From: Gnetum montanum
Lineage: Eukaryota; Streptophyta; Gnetopsida; Gnetales; Gnetaceae
Direction: 5' to 3'
DNA: 64,000 bases
Assembly (NCBI GenBank): GCA_015680685.1
Contig: MNCI01027256.1
Coordinates: 119,107-183,106 of the forward strand
The notes beneath the pieces were generated by a model. It saw only the letters and a list, made by a program, of their open reading frames with translations. It had not been told where the DNA came from and ran no database searches. Positions 33,570 through 44,008 of this stretch are shown one piece after another (within the stretch, counting starts at the first letter, position 1; every line of letters begins with the position of its first letter). A program made the position numbers and the translations under genes.

Positions 33570-33584
33570 TGGCAACGGTGCCAA
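33570..33584 (-). other. Primer-binding site of element B
   Basis: The minus strand reads TTGGCACCGTTGCCA right after the LTR end CTCATCA. It matches the tRNA-Asp type primer site at 13 of the first 15 positions by eye. The site is cut by the N at 33,569. Confidence 0.8.
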
Positions 33585-34406
33585 TGATGAGTGATGAGGT
33601 ACCCCTACACTCAACCATACATATACGAGCATTTCATGCGCTATCCAGTTGAACTACAAGGACTAAGTGCTTATGCGCCTTAATGAAACACTCAGGGCTA
33701 ATAAATCATTGTCTTCTCAAACTTACTTGTATTGTCACAGTTGTATGGTTAAGTAAGCTTGAGGTACATGATTTTTATAGCTTTTATATTTTTTTATGTC
33801 TTCTGCTAATAAAGGAGAGAGAAAGAGAACTAAGTGGCTAACTTACATTAACTATTCATTAACTAGTTTCTAAATGCTCCTAACACCAGTATCCATTCCC
33901 ACTTGTCATACACATCCTGAACCAATGCAATGCTACTGGGATTACCAAATGCTAATCATTACTGGGTTACCAAGTGCTACACGCATGCTTAAAGTGGTCG
34001 TATTGAGTGTATTCAACTAAGGGGGTTGAAAGTTGAGAGAGAGATTAATTAACTAGGAAAGAATTAAACAATAACTAATTACTAATTAGCTTAATTTGTA
34101 TGCTGCACAATTTATCATAAAGTTCATCTTTATTGTCGTACACAAAATTATGCTCAGGTACAAATTGCGTGAATAAAGATCCATTCACTCTATGACTCCT
34201 ACTGCAGGCACACAGAAATAATTCTAACTCTGGAGTGACTAAACTGCAAGAATTTGGCTAAGGGTCTAGTTCTAACTATTTGGAACCACCAGTGCCGCCT
34301 CTTATTTATAGAAAATGAGGCAGGACGTGATATCGCGTATGCGATATCAGGTGGTGGCTGTGATATTACGTATGCGATATCACATACGTGATATCGTAGT
34401 TCATCA
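33585..34406 (-). repeat. 5' LTR of element B
   Basis: Plus-strand text runs tgatgagtgatgaggtaccc ... gtgatatcgtagttcatca. A TATA box in minus orientation (cttatttatag) lies near 34,299. Several gatatcgcgtatgcgatatc-like palindromes lie between it and the U3 edge. The right flank is aaatg. Confidence 0.85.
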
Positions 34407-34929
34407 AAATGTAAATTGCATGAAAAGTAAATTTAATCTAAGTCAAATTTTTGTAATGAATAAGAATCAATCTTGATCTTTTTTCCATTCATGGAATGTG
34501 TCCAAGTACATTGCCACTTGAATAAAATGCTATACAACTAACTCAAATCCACACTATGAGCACTCATTGATTGTTCTCTAAGACTATGAAATAAAACTGT
34601 AAGAGTTTTGGCTACTCTATTGACCAAAGAATGCCAATACATGATGGGAGCATATGTATTTATAGGAAAAAATAGACACTACGTTGATTGGGCCTCATTA
34701 ACGCATCATTGCATGCATTGATAGGGCCTTGTTAATGCATCATTTATGTCAGTGGGTCAACGTTGATGGGGCCATGTCAATGTGGCTGCATCAACATAGC
34801 TACTTTGAAGTAGCTATGTTGAAGCAGCTACCTCAAAGCAGTTGTGTTAAAGTGGCTACCTTGAAACCATTGCATTGAAGAGGCTACATCGACACAGTTG
34901 CATCGACGCAACCAAATGATGCTTCATCA

Positions 34930-37900
34930 AAATGTTACCATAAGGTGAAAGGATATCTTTCTTTAAATCCTAATGGATTTAATGTGAAAAACCTTCAAAT
35001 TCATTCTCCTTGGTTGTCTATAACTATTAGTATTGATAATAAATACTTGGATTTTCATTTTTTTAATAGAGTTAACAAATTGGCTAAAGAAGGATTGCCT
35101 CATTTTAATCAAGACTTTTTCTTCTAAAAATGCAAAAAATTATGATAGACTAATTTTCAAAACCAAATAGAAGATTCAAAGTCTAAATTTTCCTATAATG
35201 AAACATGTTATGAATATAGTGGCATTGTATAGAGGATAAACCAATTTCATAGATTGGTAGGAATATTAGAAATTGGCCTAACAATGCTACTTGAAATAAG
35301 ATTTTCCTTTTAAGGCTCAATCGTGGTTCAATAGTTTCTAAAACATACACTTGGTTTTTAATAACAAATAGAACCTTGATTTATTAGAAGATAATAATAT
35401 ATATTTTTTTAATATAATTTAGAGTTTCAAAACTCACCTAAAGAATAATATCTTTTTTGATGTCTTACTCATTGAGGCTTATCTATTGGTGATAGTCTTC
35501 ACCATGTTAGCATCAATTAGCCTATTTATCTAGCTTGTTAAAAAGCCAAAATAGTTTTCATGGCATATATTTGGGATTGCAACTTAGCTTCAAAAGTTTT
35601 TTTATCAACTTTCTTGTTTACTCACTATTAAAACTCTTCTTTTTTATCTACATTCTATTTTGATTATAGTTGATAGTATAAGGAAATAAGAAATCATTTT
35701 TTGGGAGAGTTTGTATTTTATATGAAAGTGTCATTATCAAAATCAATACAATGATACATCCTTTTCCAACTTCACTATTTGTATAAAAATTTTCATTATT
35801 TTTTCAATTGGTCTTTTAATATGAAGCTTTAGAAGATCCTCATAATGACTAATTTGTACAATTGCTTTGGAAAAGAATCATTTTATCCAAATACTAAAGG
35901 ACTCTTATAAATAGTAACCATATTAGGGGATTCAATTGCTTATTATATCAAATTTATTTTTGAATTTTCCAAGGGGATGTGTTTTCTTTTCTTTAGTTCT
36001 CTACCTTAACAACTCCCATAATACAATATCATAATAATGATGATTAATTGAACAACGAATGTTTAATTTTATGCATGTAACCAAAGAAAATAGTTAACAA
36101 TACCACATTTTAATAACCATGGAATCACAAATTTAAACATTTAACATATCTAATATTAGTCATGCTACAAAACTTTAAAACTCTAGAAATACTCTAGATG
36201 CCACTAATTACTATCAAAAGGTTTCAAAAATGATCCATTGATGTAATGGTAAGACTCCTTTTAAAAGTTTCCTTTCATCCATAATTTCTTTAAGCAAATC
36301 TCATTCAAGTGGCCCATGTGGAGATAGAGCAAAGTCATGAGTTTAATTCTAGATTCTATAGCAATGCTTCCTTAAACATCATTACACCTTCATGAAGTAG
36401 CATAAATGAATTGACATTTATAATATTTTCAAAATGATACACACTCTATTATTTAGGACTATAATGGCATCATCCTCATAACTCTTCTCAACATCACCAA
36501 GAGTCCAATCTCATCAAAGCGAAGTCAATGTAAACTACATATTATCAACTAGTAATGATCTGCATTGAACATGTAAAGAACATGCAAAACTAAGTTATCA
36601 AATCTAACAATTGCATCCAATTTAAGTGAAATATAAAATCTTTATGCAAAGATTACTTATGCAGTGTGAACCGAAATAAGTGCACACATCAAAAGGAACC
36701 AAACACCCAAATTATCTAACTAATAAGCATATAATAGCCTACCTTCTTAAGATAAGAACTATTCCTAAAAGCTATTCACACAAAAAGCCAAGTGTGAGTA
36801 TCTATAGGAAGCTATGTAAATAATATCTTATGTCTTTTAATTTTTCAAAGGGTGACCATTTCTTATTGGCTAAATAAAACTACATATTGATGGGTGACTA
36901 ACAAAGGAATTTAACATTGAAAAAAAATTTAGAACATTGTGAAAGAAAAATATTAGATAATTATTTGCAATAGTTGTGATAGAAAAACTTGAATAAACAA
37001 ATTCTCAAGCAATTGTGAAAGATAAATTGAAACCAAAAATATTTTGTGTAGCTTTTTAGAAAAACTTGTTTAATCAGTAATCCAAAGGTTGTTAGACTCC
37101 TAAAATAATAATGATTTAAAAATACAGAACAAATCATCAACATAGAAAGGAGAGCATAAAGAAAAAAGCTAACACTAAATAGTTATCATGACATCAATAC
37201 TTTGTTAGCAAAGTCTTCTTTAAGTAATTTCAAAGGGTCCCAACATTATCGTAACTTGCCTAGGTAGGATTTAGACAAGTATCCTACTTATTGACATTTA
37301 TAGGGTTCATAAGAAATCAAAGCCACTTAGTTCTTAATAATTTTTAAGATTGCATATTCTCTTCAAAAAAATTTGATTATCTTTATATTTCAATGAGGGA
37401 GGTATTAGCTTAGTGTTAAGAGGCTTACCATGGAAAAGATAGGTTACAGGTTCAATTCTAGTTAACAATGTTAAAGTTATGGATAAAAGAACAAATCTGC
37501 AACAAAGAATTCTAATAGATACAAGAGGGTCTAGTTGGATGTAAGTATGTACCTCCAAGACATATATCTAACCTGATACTTTACTGGAAGATATGTAGAA
37601 TATGAAGGTGCATCTAATGTAATTTGAACATGAAACCTATTGCTTAATTCTTGCTAAATAACAAAATAATAGTTATTCTACAAGTTTCTTCTATTATAAT
37701 TTTATTTTCATTTCTATTTTTTTTTAAAAAAAATTAGCTCTCTTTCTAAACCAAATACTACCATATGCCTCCACATAAGAAAAAGAAATCCATAATTTGA
37801 AAGTAATGAAAGCTAAATCTCTAAAGTTATGTTAACTCCATGTTTTGAGGTGTTAGCTTAGTGTTGAATGTTTTGGTTTAAAAACTTCAAATCACAAGTT

Positions 37901-38227
37901 TGATTTTAGTGTGAAATCTTGAGTGATCGAATTAAAAGAAATTCATGAAAAGAAATTTGCACTTACTTTGTCTAGACATATTCAAGAGAGGGGTTTTTGT
38001 TGGACCTAAGTAAAAATTTAGTTTCTATTTTATTTTATATAGTTTAGTTCTTGAAAATTCCTCATGTGCACCTTGAACTTCCAATACAAAGTTATGTTCT
38101 TATTGGGTATAATTTTAAGGTCAAATAAATACTCTACTATATTCTTTTTCATTTTTCTTTTTACATATATCATCACACATATAATTTCGAGAAAAAATTT
38201 CAATTCCAAAGAAAAATTAAAGCTAAA
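34930..38227. other. AT-rich region without recognised gene
   Basis: A 60-codon frame at 34,945-35,127 (+) and its broken continuation to about 35,600 have some coding flavour, but I cannot place them in a family. Two tRNA-like SINE relics are listed separately. The rest looks like old non-coding sequence. Confidence 0.4.
37385..37565 (+). repeat. tRNA-derived SINE-like relic
   Basis: gaggtattagcttagtgtta (A box-like) is followed at 51 bases by acaggttcaattctag (B box-like, close to GGTTCRANNCC). The wording gttagcttagtgttaagagg is typical of plant Au-type SINE heads. A second, weaker copy with gaggtgttagcttagtgttg lies at about 37,848-37,920. Ends and tail were not fixed. Confidence 0.5.
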
Positions 38228-38459
38228 TGATGAGCAATGTTATATCCCAACACTCTACCATACAAGTCACAAGTGTTCATCTACAACTAGATCATATTTG
38301 TGGATGAACAATGTAATTATGCTAGGAGTTGAAGTTAAGTTCATGATTGTTGCCTTCTTACTTTGAGTTAGTGAAATCTGGATGTATGGTTTAACTCACA
38401 ATGAGACATATGATAGATGATGTTGTTGCACTCATAGTACTCCTAATTGTAAACATAAT

Positions 38460-39205
38460 TGATGAGTGGCGAGGTACCCCTACACTCAACCATACGAAAC
38501 GAGCGTCGCACACGCGATCCGGTCGAACTCCGCAGATGGACTAGTTGTGGCATCTAGATTAGTTAGCCTTAGGTCGCAGTTCGCTGTCTTCCCATCTAGA
38601 CTAGTTTTGCATATGTCACGTATGGTTTAGTCTAGATGAGGCGTATGATGTGTTCTAATTCTAATGCTACTCCTGATGGCAATGGAAAATAATGTTAACT
38701 AATTCTAAGCTAAGAGGAAAAGGGTAAGAAATCTAATCTAGCCTAAGTGCGACGAGCAACCGATTCCTTGATCAACCGTACACATCTTGGACTTCGTGCA
38801 CGACTACCACTGGGACTACCAAGCATAGGCCTAGGTACGCCACTGGGATTACCAAGCGCAGACCCCAAATACGCCACTGGGTTACCAAGCGTAGATCCCC
38901 CTAGCTACACCACTGGGCTACCAAGCAGTCACACTTAAATGCTCGTAATCAAGTNNNNNNNNNNNNNNNNNNNNNNNNNNNNNNNNNNNNNNNNNNNNNN
39001 NNNNNNNNNNNNNNNNNNNNNNNNNNNNNNNNNNNNNNNNNNNNNNNNNNNNNNNNNNNNNNNNNNNNNNNNNNNNNNNNNNNNNNNNNNNNNNNNNNNN
39101 NNNNNNNNNNNNNNNNNNNNNNNNNNNNNNNNNNNNNNNNNNNNNNNNNNNNNNNTGCGATATCGTGTACGCGATATCGCGGCCAACGCAAACCGCGTCT
39201 CATCA
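38460..39205 (-). repeat. Solo LTR with ATAAT duplication and N gap
   Basis: It runs tgatgagtggcgaggtaccc ... cgcgtctcatca, an LTR of the B-type text with no internal region. Flanks are ataat (38,455-38,459) and ataat (39,206-39,210). A gap of 201 Ns at 38,955-39,155 hides part of it, so a lost internal region inside the gap cannot be excluded. A gatatcgtgtacgcgatatc palindrome lies just right of the gap. Confidence 0.75.
38955..39155. other. Assembly gap (201 N)
   Basis: A run of Ns inside the solo LTR. It is the only long gap in the window. Confidence 0.95.
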
Positions 39206-39245
39206 ATAATAAAAGTGAAAATGAATTTTCAGTCTAGGCAATAAT

Positions 39246-40173
39246 TGATTAATCATTAAAGTGTCATGTTGATGGGCCTCCATTGATGTGGCCTCGTCAA
39301 TGGATTCCCATTGATGCAACCCCATCGACATGGTGTTGCCCTGTTGATAGGGCAACATCAATGTATAGTTTGTTGTGTTTATGAGACCCCGTCGATGCAA
39401 CTCCACAATAAAGTCTATAAATACGTGCTCACCAACTATGTTTATGGGGGAGATAGTGATTGTTATAGCAGAGCTCTTGCAGTTTTGTCATTTGAGAGTT
39501 AGAATATTTTTCTAAGTGCCCACAATAGGAGTCAGAAAGTGTACAAATCTTTATTCAAGCACTGATCTACCTAAGCACACTAATGTGAACAACAATAAAG
39601 ATGAGCCTTTTGATCAAACCTTGCAACACTTGGAATAGATTAATGATTTATTTGATTTATTTCTGCATTTATCATTTTCATTAATTACAAAATTAATTAA
39701 GATAAGTAAGACTTTAATTAATTAAATAATTAAGCTAAATAGATTAAACACATAAGTACAATTGCTTTGAGCATAACATACAATGTTTGATAATCTCAGT
39801 AGCACTTAACGCTTGGTAACCTAGTAATGTTGTATGCGTTCAAGACGTGTACAAAAAGTGGGACTGGATGTTTATGTTAGGATAGTTATTTATTAATTAG
39901 CAATGAGATTAGTTAAATTGGTTATTAAATTAAGTTTCAAGTTGTTATAATCATAAGAAAATAATAATAATAATAATAATCATGTGCCCCAATTACACTC
40001 AACCATAGAACTAAGCTTCACAAGTGTAGTTGAGAAGACAACGATTGTCATGGTTAGATTTCGCCACATAGAACCAACATACTTAGGAACTTAAGGTCTA
40101 CAGAATGTGACCAAATTGTGTGTGAACACTTGTAATTTATATGGTTGGGTGTAGGGTAACTCACTACTCATCA
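39246..40173 (+). repeat. 5' LTR of element C
   Basis: It starts TGATTAATCATT and ends CACTACTCATCA, about 928 bp. U3 carries at least six TTGATG(N)GGCC/CCATCGA-like motifs (39,264-39,400). A TATA box (ctataaatacg) lies near 39,415. The left flank is ataat. Confidence 0.85.
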
Positions 40174-40193
40174 TTGGGGTCATTGCCAGGGAC
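40174..40193 (+). other. Primer-binding site of element C
   Basis: TTGGGGTCATTGCCAGGGAC follows the LTR directly. It matches the tRNA-Asp type site apart from scattered transitions. Confidence 0.8.
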
Positions 40194-40336
40194 CTTCAGT
40201 TTGTTATGTGCGCTATCTAGGACTTAGTGAAAAATTATTCAATATCATTAGAAAAAATCCTAATGTCATATCATACCTCAAAATAACAATAATAATTATA
40301 AGAAAGCATACTACATTTCTTGTCTTCTAACACAAT

Positions 40337-42700
40337 ATGTCTTCTTCTTACATGAGTGATTCTCCATCCAAGTATGATGCAGAAAATCAATAGGTGGTCC
40401 AACAATACAAAGTGATATATGCTCATCCTAATGAGTATGTATCCAGTTTCACCTTCATCCTACACCAAGATGAACAACTGTAGTGGTGAGACATGAAGGG
40501 AAACATTGTGTTTCCACCTGATTGATCCATTCCAATGATGCTCCACCAAACTCTTATGCGATTGGGCATCTAAGGACTCCATGCTAAATATGTTGTGCAA
40601 GATAGTGATGCCAAGGATTATCATCCCATGAATACAAAATGTCTGAGAGATCAACAACTAGAGTAGCATTACAAATCTGAGAAGGGGAAGTGGTCCAATG
40701 ATTCCCCATTATTGAGGTATGAAAAAGATGGTGGAGAATCCTTCTCTAGGGGTGTTCCATACAGAGAGACTCCTCTCTTTGACTTTGGTGAAGGAGGTCA
40801 AAACCAAAACTTGCAATCCATGATACATAATCTTGGTTTTGATAAGAATAAATCCCATGACAAAAGGGAATCCAAGGAGGAGAGTCATGGTAGGGATGTA
40901 GGCAAGCAACATGATCATGATCATGGCCATGACCACCGAAGATGGGGTGGTAAGCATTGTGATGGTGCTAGTCCTCCTTCCTCTTCACCTTCATCATCAT
41001 CTTCTTTCTCTTCTAGCTTTGAATGCAACTAAAGAGGACATGATCATGATGGAAGTGACCAATGAGATTGACATGATCATATGGACCATCTGACAAGTCA
41101 AGATTTAAGGCACGAGCATTCAAGAGAGGCTCGCCACTACAAACAAAGGGGTAGTAAAGGGCATTGTAGGCACCAAGGTCAAGGGTACAATGAGCCTTTT
41201 CTTGCCACCTAAAGTATGCTAAACATCATAGAGGTACTGAGAATTCCAACAAGACACATGAAAGATAGTAGGATCAAGCAATTGGATATGAATAGCATCC
41301 CTAAGTTTGAGGGGGATATAACTCCGATCCACAAAACCATCTTTAGGATTTTCACAATGCCTATGCCTTACAAAACATAGAAAATAACTCGCAAAAGCTT
41401 AAATTATTTCTCGGGACACTCATCAAAGAAGAAAAAAGTTGGTACCTATCCTTAGAGTTGGAATGAATCCGTAGATGGAGTACGATGCTCAAACTATTCA
41501 ATGACAATTATCAAATGTACAGCTAAGTGTCCAATCTAAGAAGGTAGATCCAAGGTTGGAATTAAGGAATACATGAGTCCTTGGATGTCGTCATGGTAGA
41601 TATTATTTCTTATTACAGTAATGCTCTGGCCATGGTTACTCTTTGTAAGAACAAAATTTCCACATCATAAATGGGCTTTGCTCTGAAATGAAGAGAACTC
41701 TTGGGATCTACACCCAAGAAAGACTATTTGTGTTAACAGTCCATTAGATCCAAAGGTTGATCAAGTAGGTAGCAAAAGAAGAAGGAGAGTTGAGGAAACA
41801 TGACAATGTAGAAGAATACAACTAAGATACTTCCATTTGCAAGAGGGAGGTCCAATTTTGTGATAGTGAGGAGGAATCATCACTTGATGAGGTGATGAAC
41901 TAGAAAACCTTGCTGATTCAAAAATTTACCTTTGAAATTTGGCTAAGATAGATCAATTATGCTATTCTATAGATAGTAGATTTCAAGCTATTCTAAAAAT
42001 TGCTAAAGAGTCCAAAGAACAAAGCAGTAATTATGATTGCAAGAGGCAAAAGGAAGCTAAACGTGCCAATCAAAGGAGTAAAGGGAAGATTGTTGTTGTA
42101 GAGGAAACTATGGAAACTAGATCAGATGATGATGGTGGGTGTAACATCTACAATATGAACATCCTAAGGGATGTTTCCTAGTCATCTCATACTTACAAAA
42201 GTCCAAGGTGTATACTCTAAATCCATGACTAGCAAAAAGACAAACACCTAGAAGATTGCCTTATCCTCAAGGTAATCCCAGGCAATTCCATTAGCAATAA
42301 CAATATTATGCAAGTGGAACTCCATCACAACCATACAAGCAATACCAATAGTAACAGCATCCATAGTCGTCGGGAATGCCACCACCAAGGCAACAGTACC
42401 CTTACAAACAACTAGATCAATATGAATATTACATTCAACAACCCCTATCTCCATGTGACTCTTCCAGGTACATTTCTCCTTTCCAACACACTACTATCCT
42501 TCCAAATACTATAGAACTTATTCTCCATATTCTAGGATGGATACCACATTCCATCTTTATCCTCCTCTTGTTCCTACACCTATTCCTCCACTCTCAATGC
42601 AACTACCATCTACTCCATCCATGCAAGGTGAACTCCCAACCTAACGGCAACAATGTAATGTTACCAAGGTCGTCAATCTAAAATCAGTTAATGAACTAAG
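40337..42700 (+). pseudogene. gag of element C (decayed)
   Basis: It starts M-S-S-S-Y-M-S-D-S-P-S-K and then F-T-F-I-L-H-Q-D-E-Q-L. A His/Asp- and Ser-rich linker follows, with D-H-D-H-G-H-D-H and a long Ser run (about 40,910-41,020). A gag core with S-I-P-K-F-E-G comes next, then the charged helix, a damaged knuckle (G-C-N-I-Y, Cys lost) and the P-P-P-R-Q-Q-Y-P-Y tail. Many stops are present. The first residues differ from element E's gag, which starts M-A-A-P-T-K-K. Confidence 0.8.
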
Positions 42701-42982
42701 TGGCTCAGAACCTCATGCTTGTAAAAGATCATTTTTCTAATCCAACAACCCTACTAAGCCCTCACATACTCAAATAGCTAGTCACCCTACTCCGACCTTA
42801 TCCTCTACAAACCATTCCATCAACAACCCTTCAAACCAAATGCCACCAAAAATCCATACTGTTATGCTCACTCATGTCATATCTAATTAGATCTAAGCTA
42901 GTAACCTTCCTAGGAAATGAGCTAATCTTGGGAGTTCTCTTATCTATTTGCATATTGCTAGGGATAAAGCATGTAATGCTCT

Positions 42983-43848
42983 TGATGAATTGCATTTTTC
43001 TTGGCTCTAATATCGAATATATCCAATATCGGAGCCCTAATATTGGGTACATAATATCGGGTCCCAAGATGTGATGTTAGATATTTAATATCACGGGGTG
43101 TGCGCTGGCCTATAAATATAATGCTTGGACACACAGTTTGGACATAGTTTTGCCATGGCATAGCAGAGCTCTTGCAGTTTCTTTTCTCCAAAGTTAGAAT
43201 ATTTTCCAAAGTGCCTAGAGTGTATGGATCTTTATTCGAGCATTGTTGTACTTGAGCATAGTAGTGTGTGTGGTAATAAAGACTAGCTTTCTGATCAAAT
43301 CATGTAGCACCTTGGCTATCTTAAATATGTTATCCATGCATTTAATGTGAAATTTCATTTAATACTACCAAGTAATTAAACATAAGTGAGCTAGATAGAT
43401 TAAATAACAGTTAATCAAGAACATAAGTACGATCACTTCAAGCATGCGTATGACTCTTGGTAATCCCAACAACACTTAACAATTGGTAACCAAGTAGCGT
43501 TATACATGTTCAAGATGTGCACGAAAAGTGGAACGAGATACTTATGTTAGGGTAGTTAGTTATTAATTAGCAATTAGATTATTTAAATTGATTATAAATT
43601 AAGTTTCAACCTATTTTTAATTGTAAATGAATAAAATGTAAAATAATAAAAATCAATTAGCCTCAGTTACACTTAACCATGCTATTATGCTCCACAAGTG
43701 TAGTTGAGAAGACAATGATTGTCATGATTAAATTTCACATCTTGGAACTAGTGTACTTAGGAACTTAAGGTCTACAAAATTTGACCAGATCACGTGTGAA
43801 CACTTGTGATTTGTATGGTTGGACGTAGGGATACCTCACTACTCATCA
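42983..43848 (+). repeat. 5' LTR of element D
   Basis: It starts TGATGAATTGCA and ends CACTACTCATCA, about 866 bp. U3 has five aatatcg/gatatt units (43,009-43,085), then a TATA box (cctataaatataatg, about 43,111). From the TATA box on it resembles LTRs A and C. Confidence 0.85.
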
Positions 43849-43868
43849 TTGGCACCATTGCTGTGGAC
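43849..43868 (+). other. Primer-binding site of element D
   Basis: TTGGCACCATTGCTGTGGAC follows the LTR, a tRNA-Asp type site with a few transitions. Confidence 0.8.
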
Positions 43869-44008
43869 CTTTAGTTGTTACGTGTGCTATCTAAGGCTTA
43901 GTGAAAATTATTGAAGATCATTGGAACAAACCTTAAATTCATATTATACATTAAAATAAATACAATAATTTTAAGAAGCACATTGCATTTCTTGTCTTCT
44001 AACAAAAG

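Larger units (their letters stand above)
26981..34406 (-). mobile_element. Ty3/gypsy element B, both LTRs and AAATG duplication
   Basis: The LTRs at 26,981-27,774 (3') and 33,585-34,406 (5') share their text throughout, including ggtacccctacactcaacca. Flanks are aaatg at 26,976-26,980 and aaatg at 34,407-34,411, a perfect 5 bp target-site duplication. Next to the 5' LTR lies a tRNA-Asp-type primer site (minus TTGGCACCGTTGCCA), and next to the 3' LTR a polypurine tract (minus catgggggta). Gag, protease and RT fragments remain; RNase H, integrase and ORF3 are gone. Three single-N joins scramble gag. It is 7.4 kb as assembled. Confidence 0.9.
26475..34929 (-). repeat. Old antisense LTR interrupted by element B
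   Basis: The left part, 26,475-26,980, starts tgatgagcggtgaggtaccc. The right part, 34,412-34,929, resumes after element B at gtaaattgcatg-like text. It runs through the tcttgatctttttt and acttgaataaa blocks and the TATA box (tatttatagg, about 34,651), and ends gcttcatca. Together they make about 1,030 bp. The U3 end (34,680-34,925) is an array of variable TTGATG(N)GGCC/GGCTACATCGA-like motifs. Confidence 0.8.
38228..39245 (-). repeat. Antisense E-type LTR fragment, itself interrupted
   Basis: 38,228-38,459 matches the left end of the E-type LTRs (tgatgag...caacactctaccatacaag to gtaaacataat). It resumes for 35-40 bases at 39,206-39,245 after the solo LTR, and is then cut by the 5' LTR of element C. 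It was therefore hit twice. Confidence 0.75.
39246..42982 (+). mobile_element. Ty3/gypsy element C, 5' stub (LTR, gag, start of protease)
   Basis: It has a 5' LTR, a primer-binding site and gag. The protease opening (M-L-T-H-V, then N-A-L-D) stops abruptly at 42,982, where the LTR of element D begins. The remaining pol and 3' LTR are not found in the window. LTR text is closest to element A's. Confidence 0.85.

Noticed and set aside
34325-34400. Spaced gatatcgcgtatgcgatatc palindromes as a CRISPR-like array
   Set aside because: Units are irregular, spacers are not uniform, and they sit inside the U3 of a defined LTR.
34945-35600. Possible host exon or LINE fragment
   Set aside because: The 60-codon frame has coding-like composition but no motif I can name, and no splice-consistent continuation.
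38935-39244. ORFs spanning the N run
   Set aside because: They are open only because Ns cannot encode stops.
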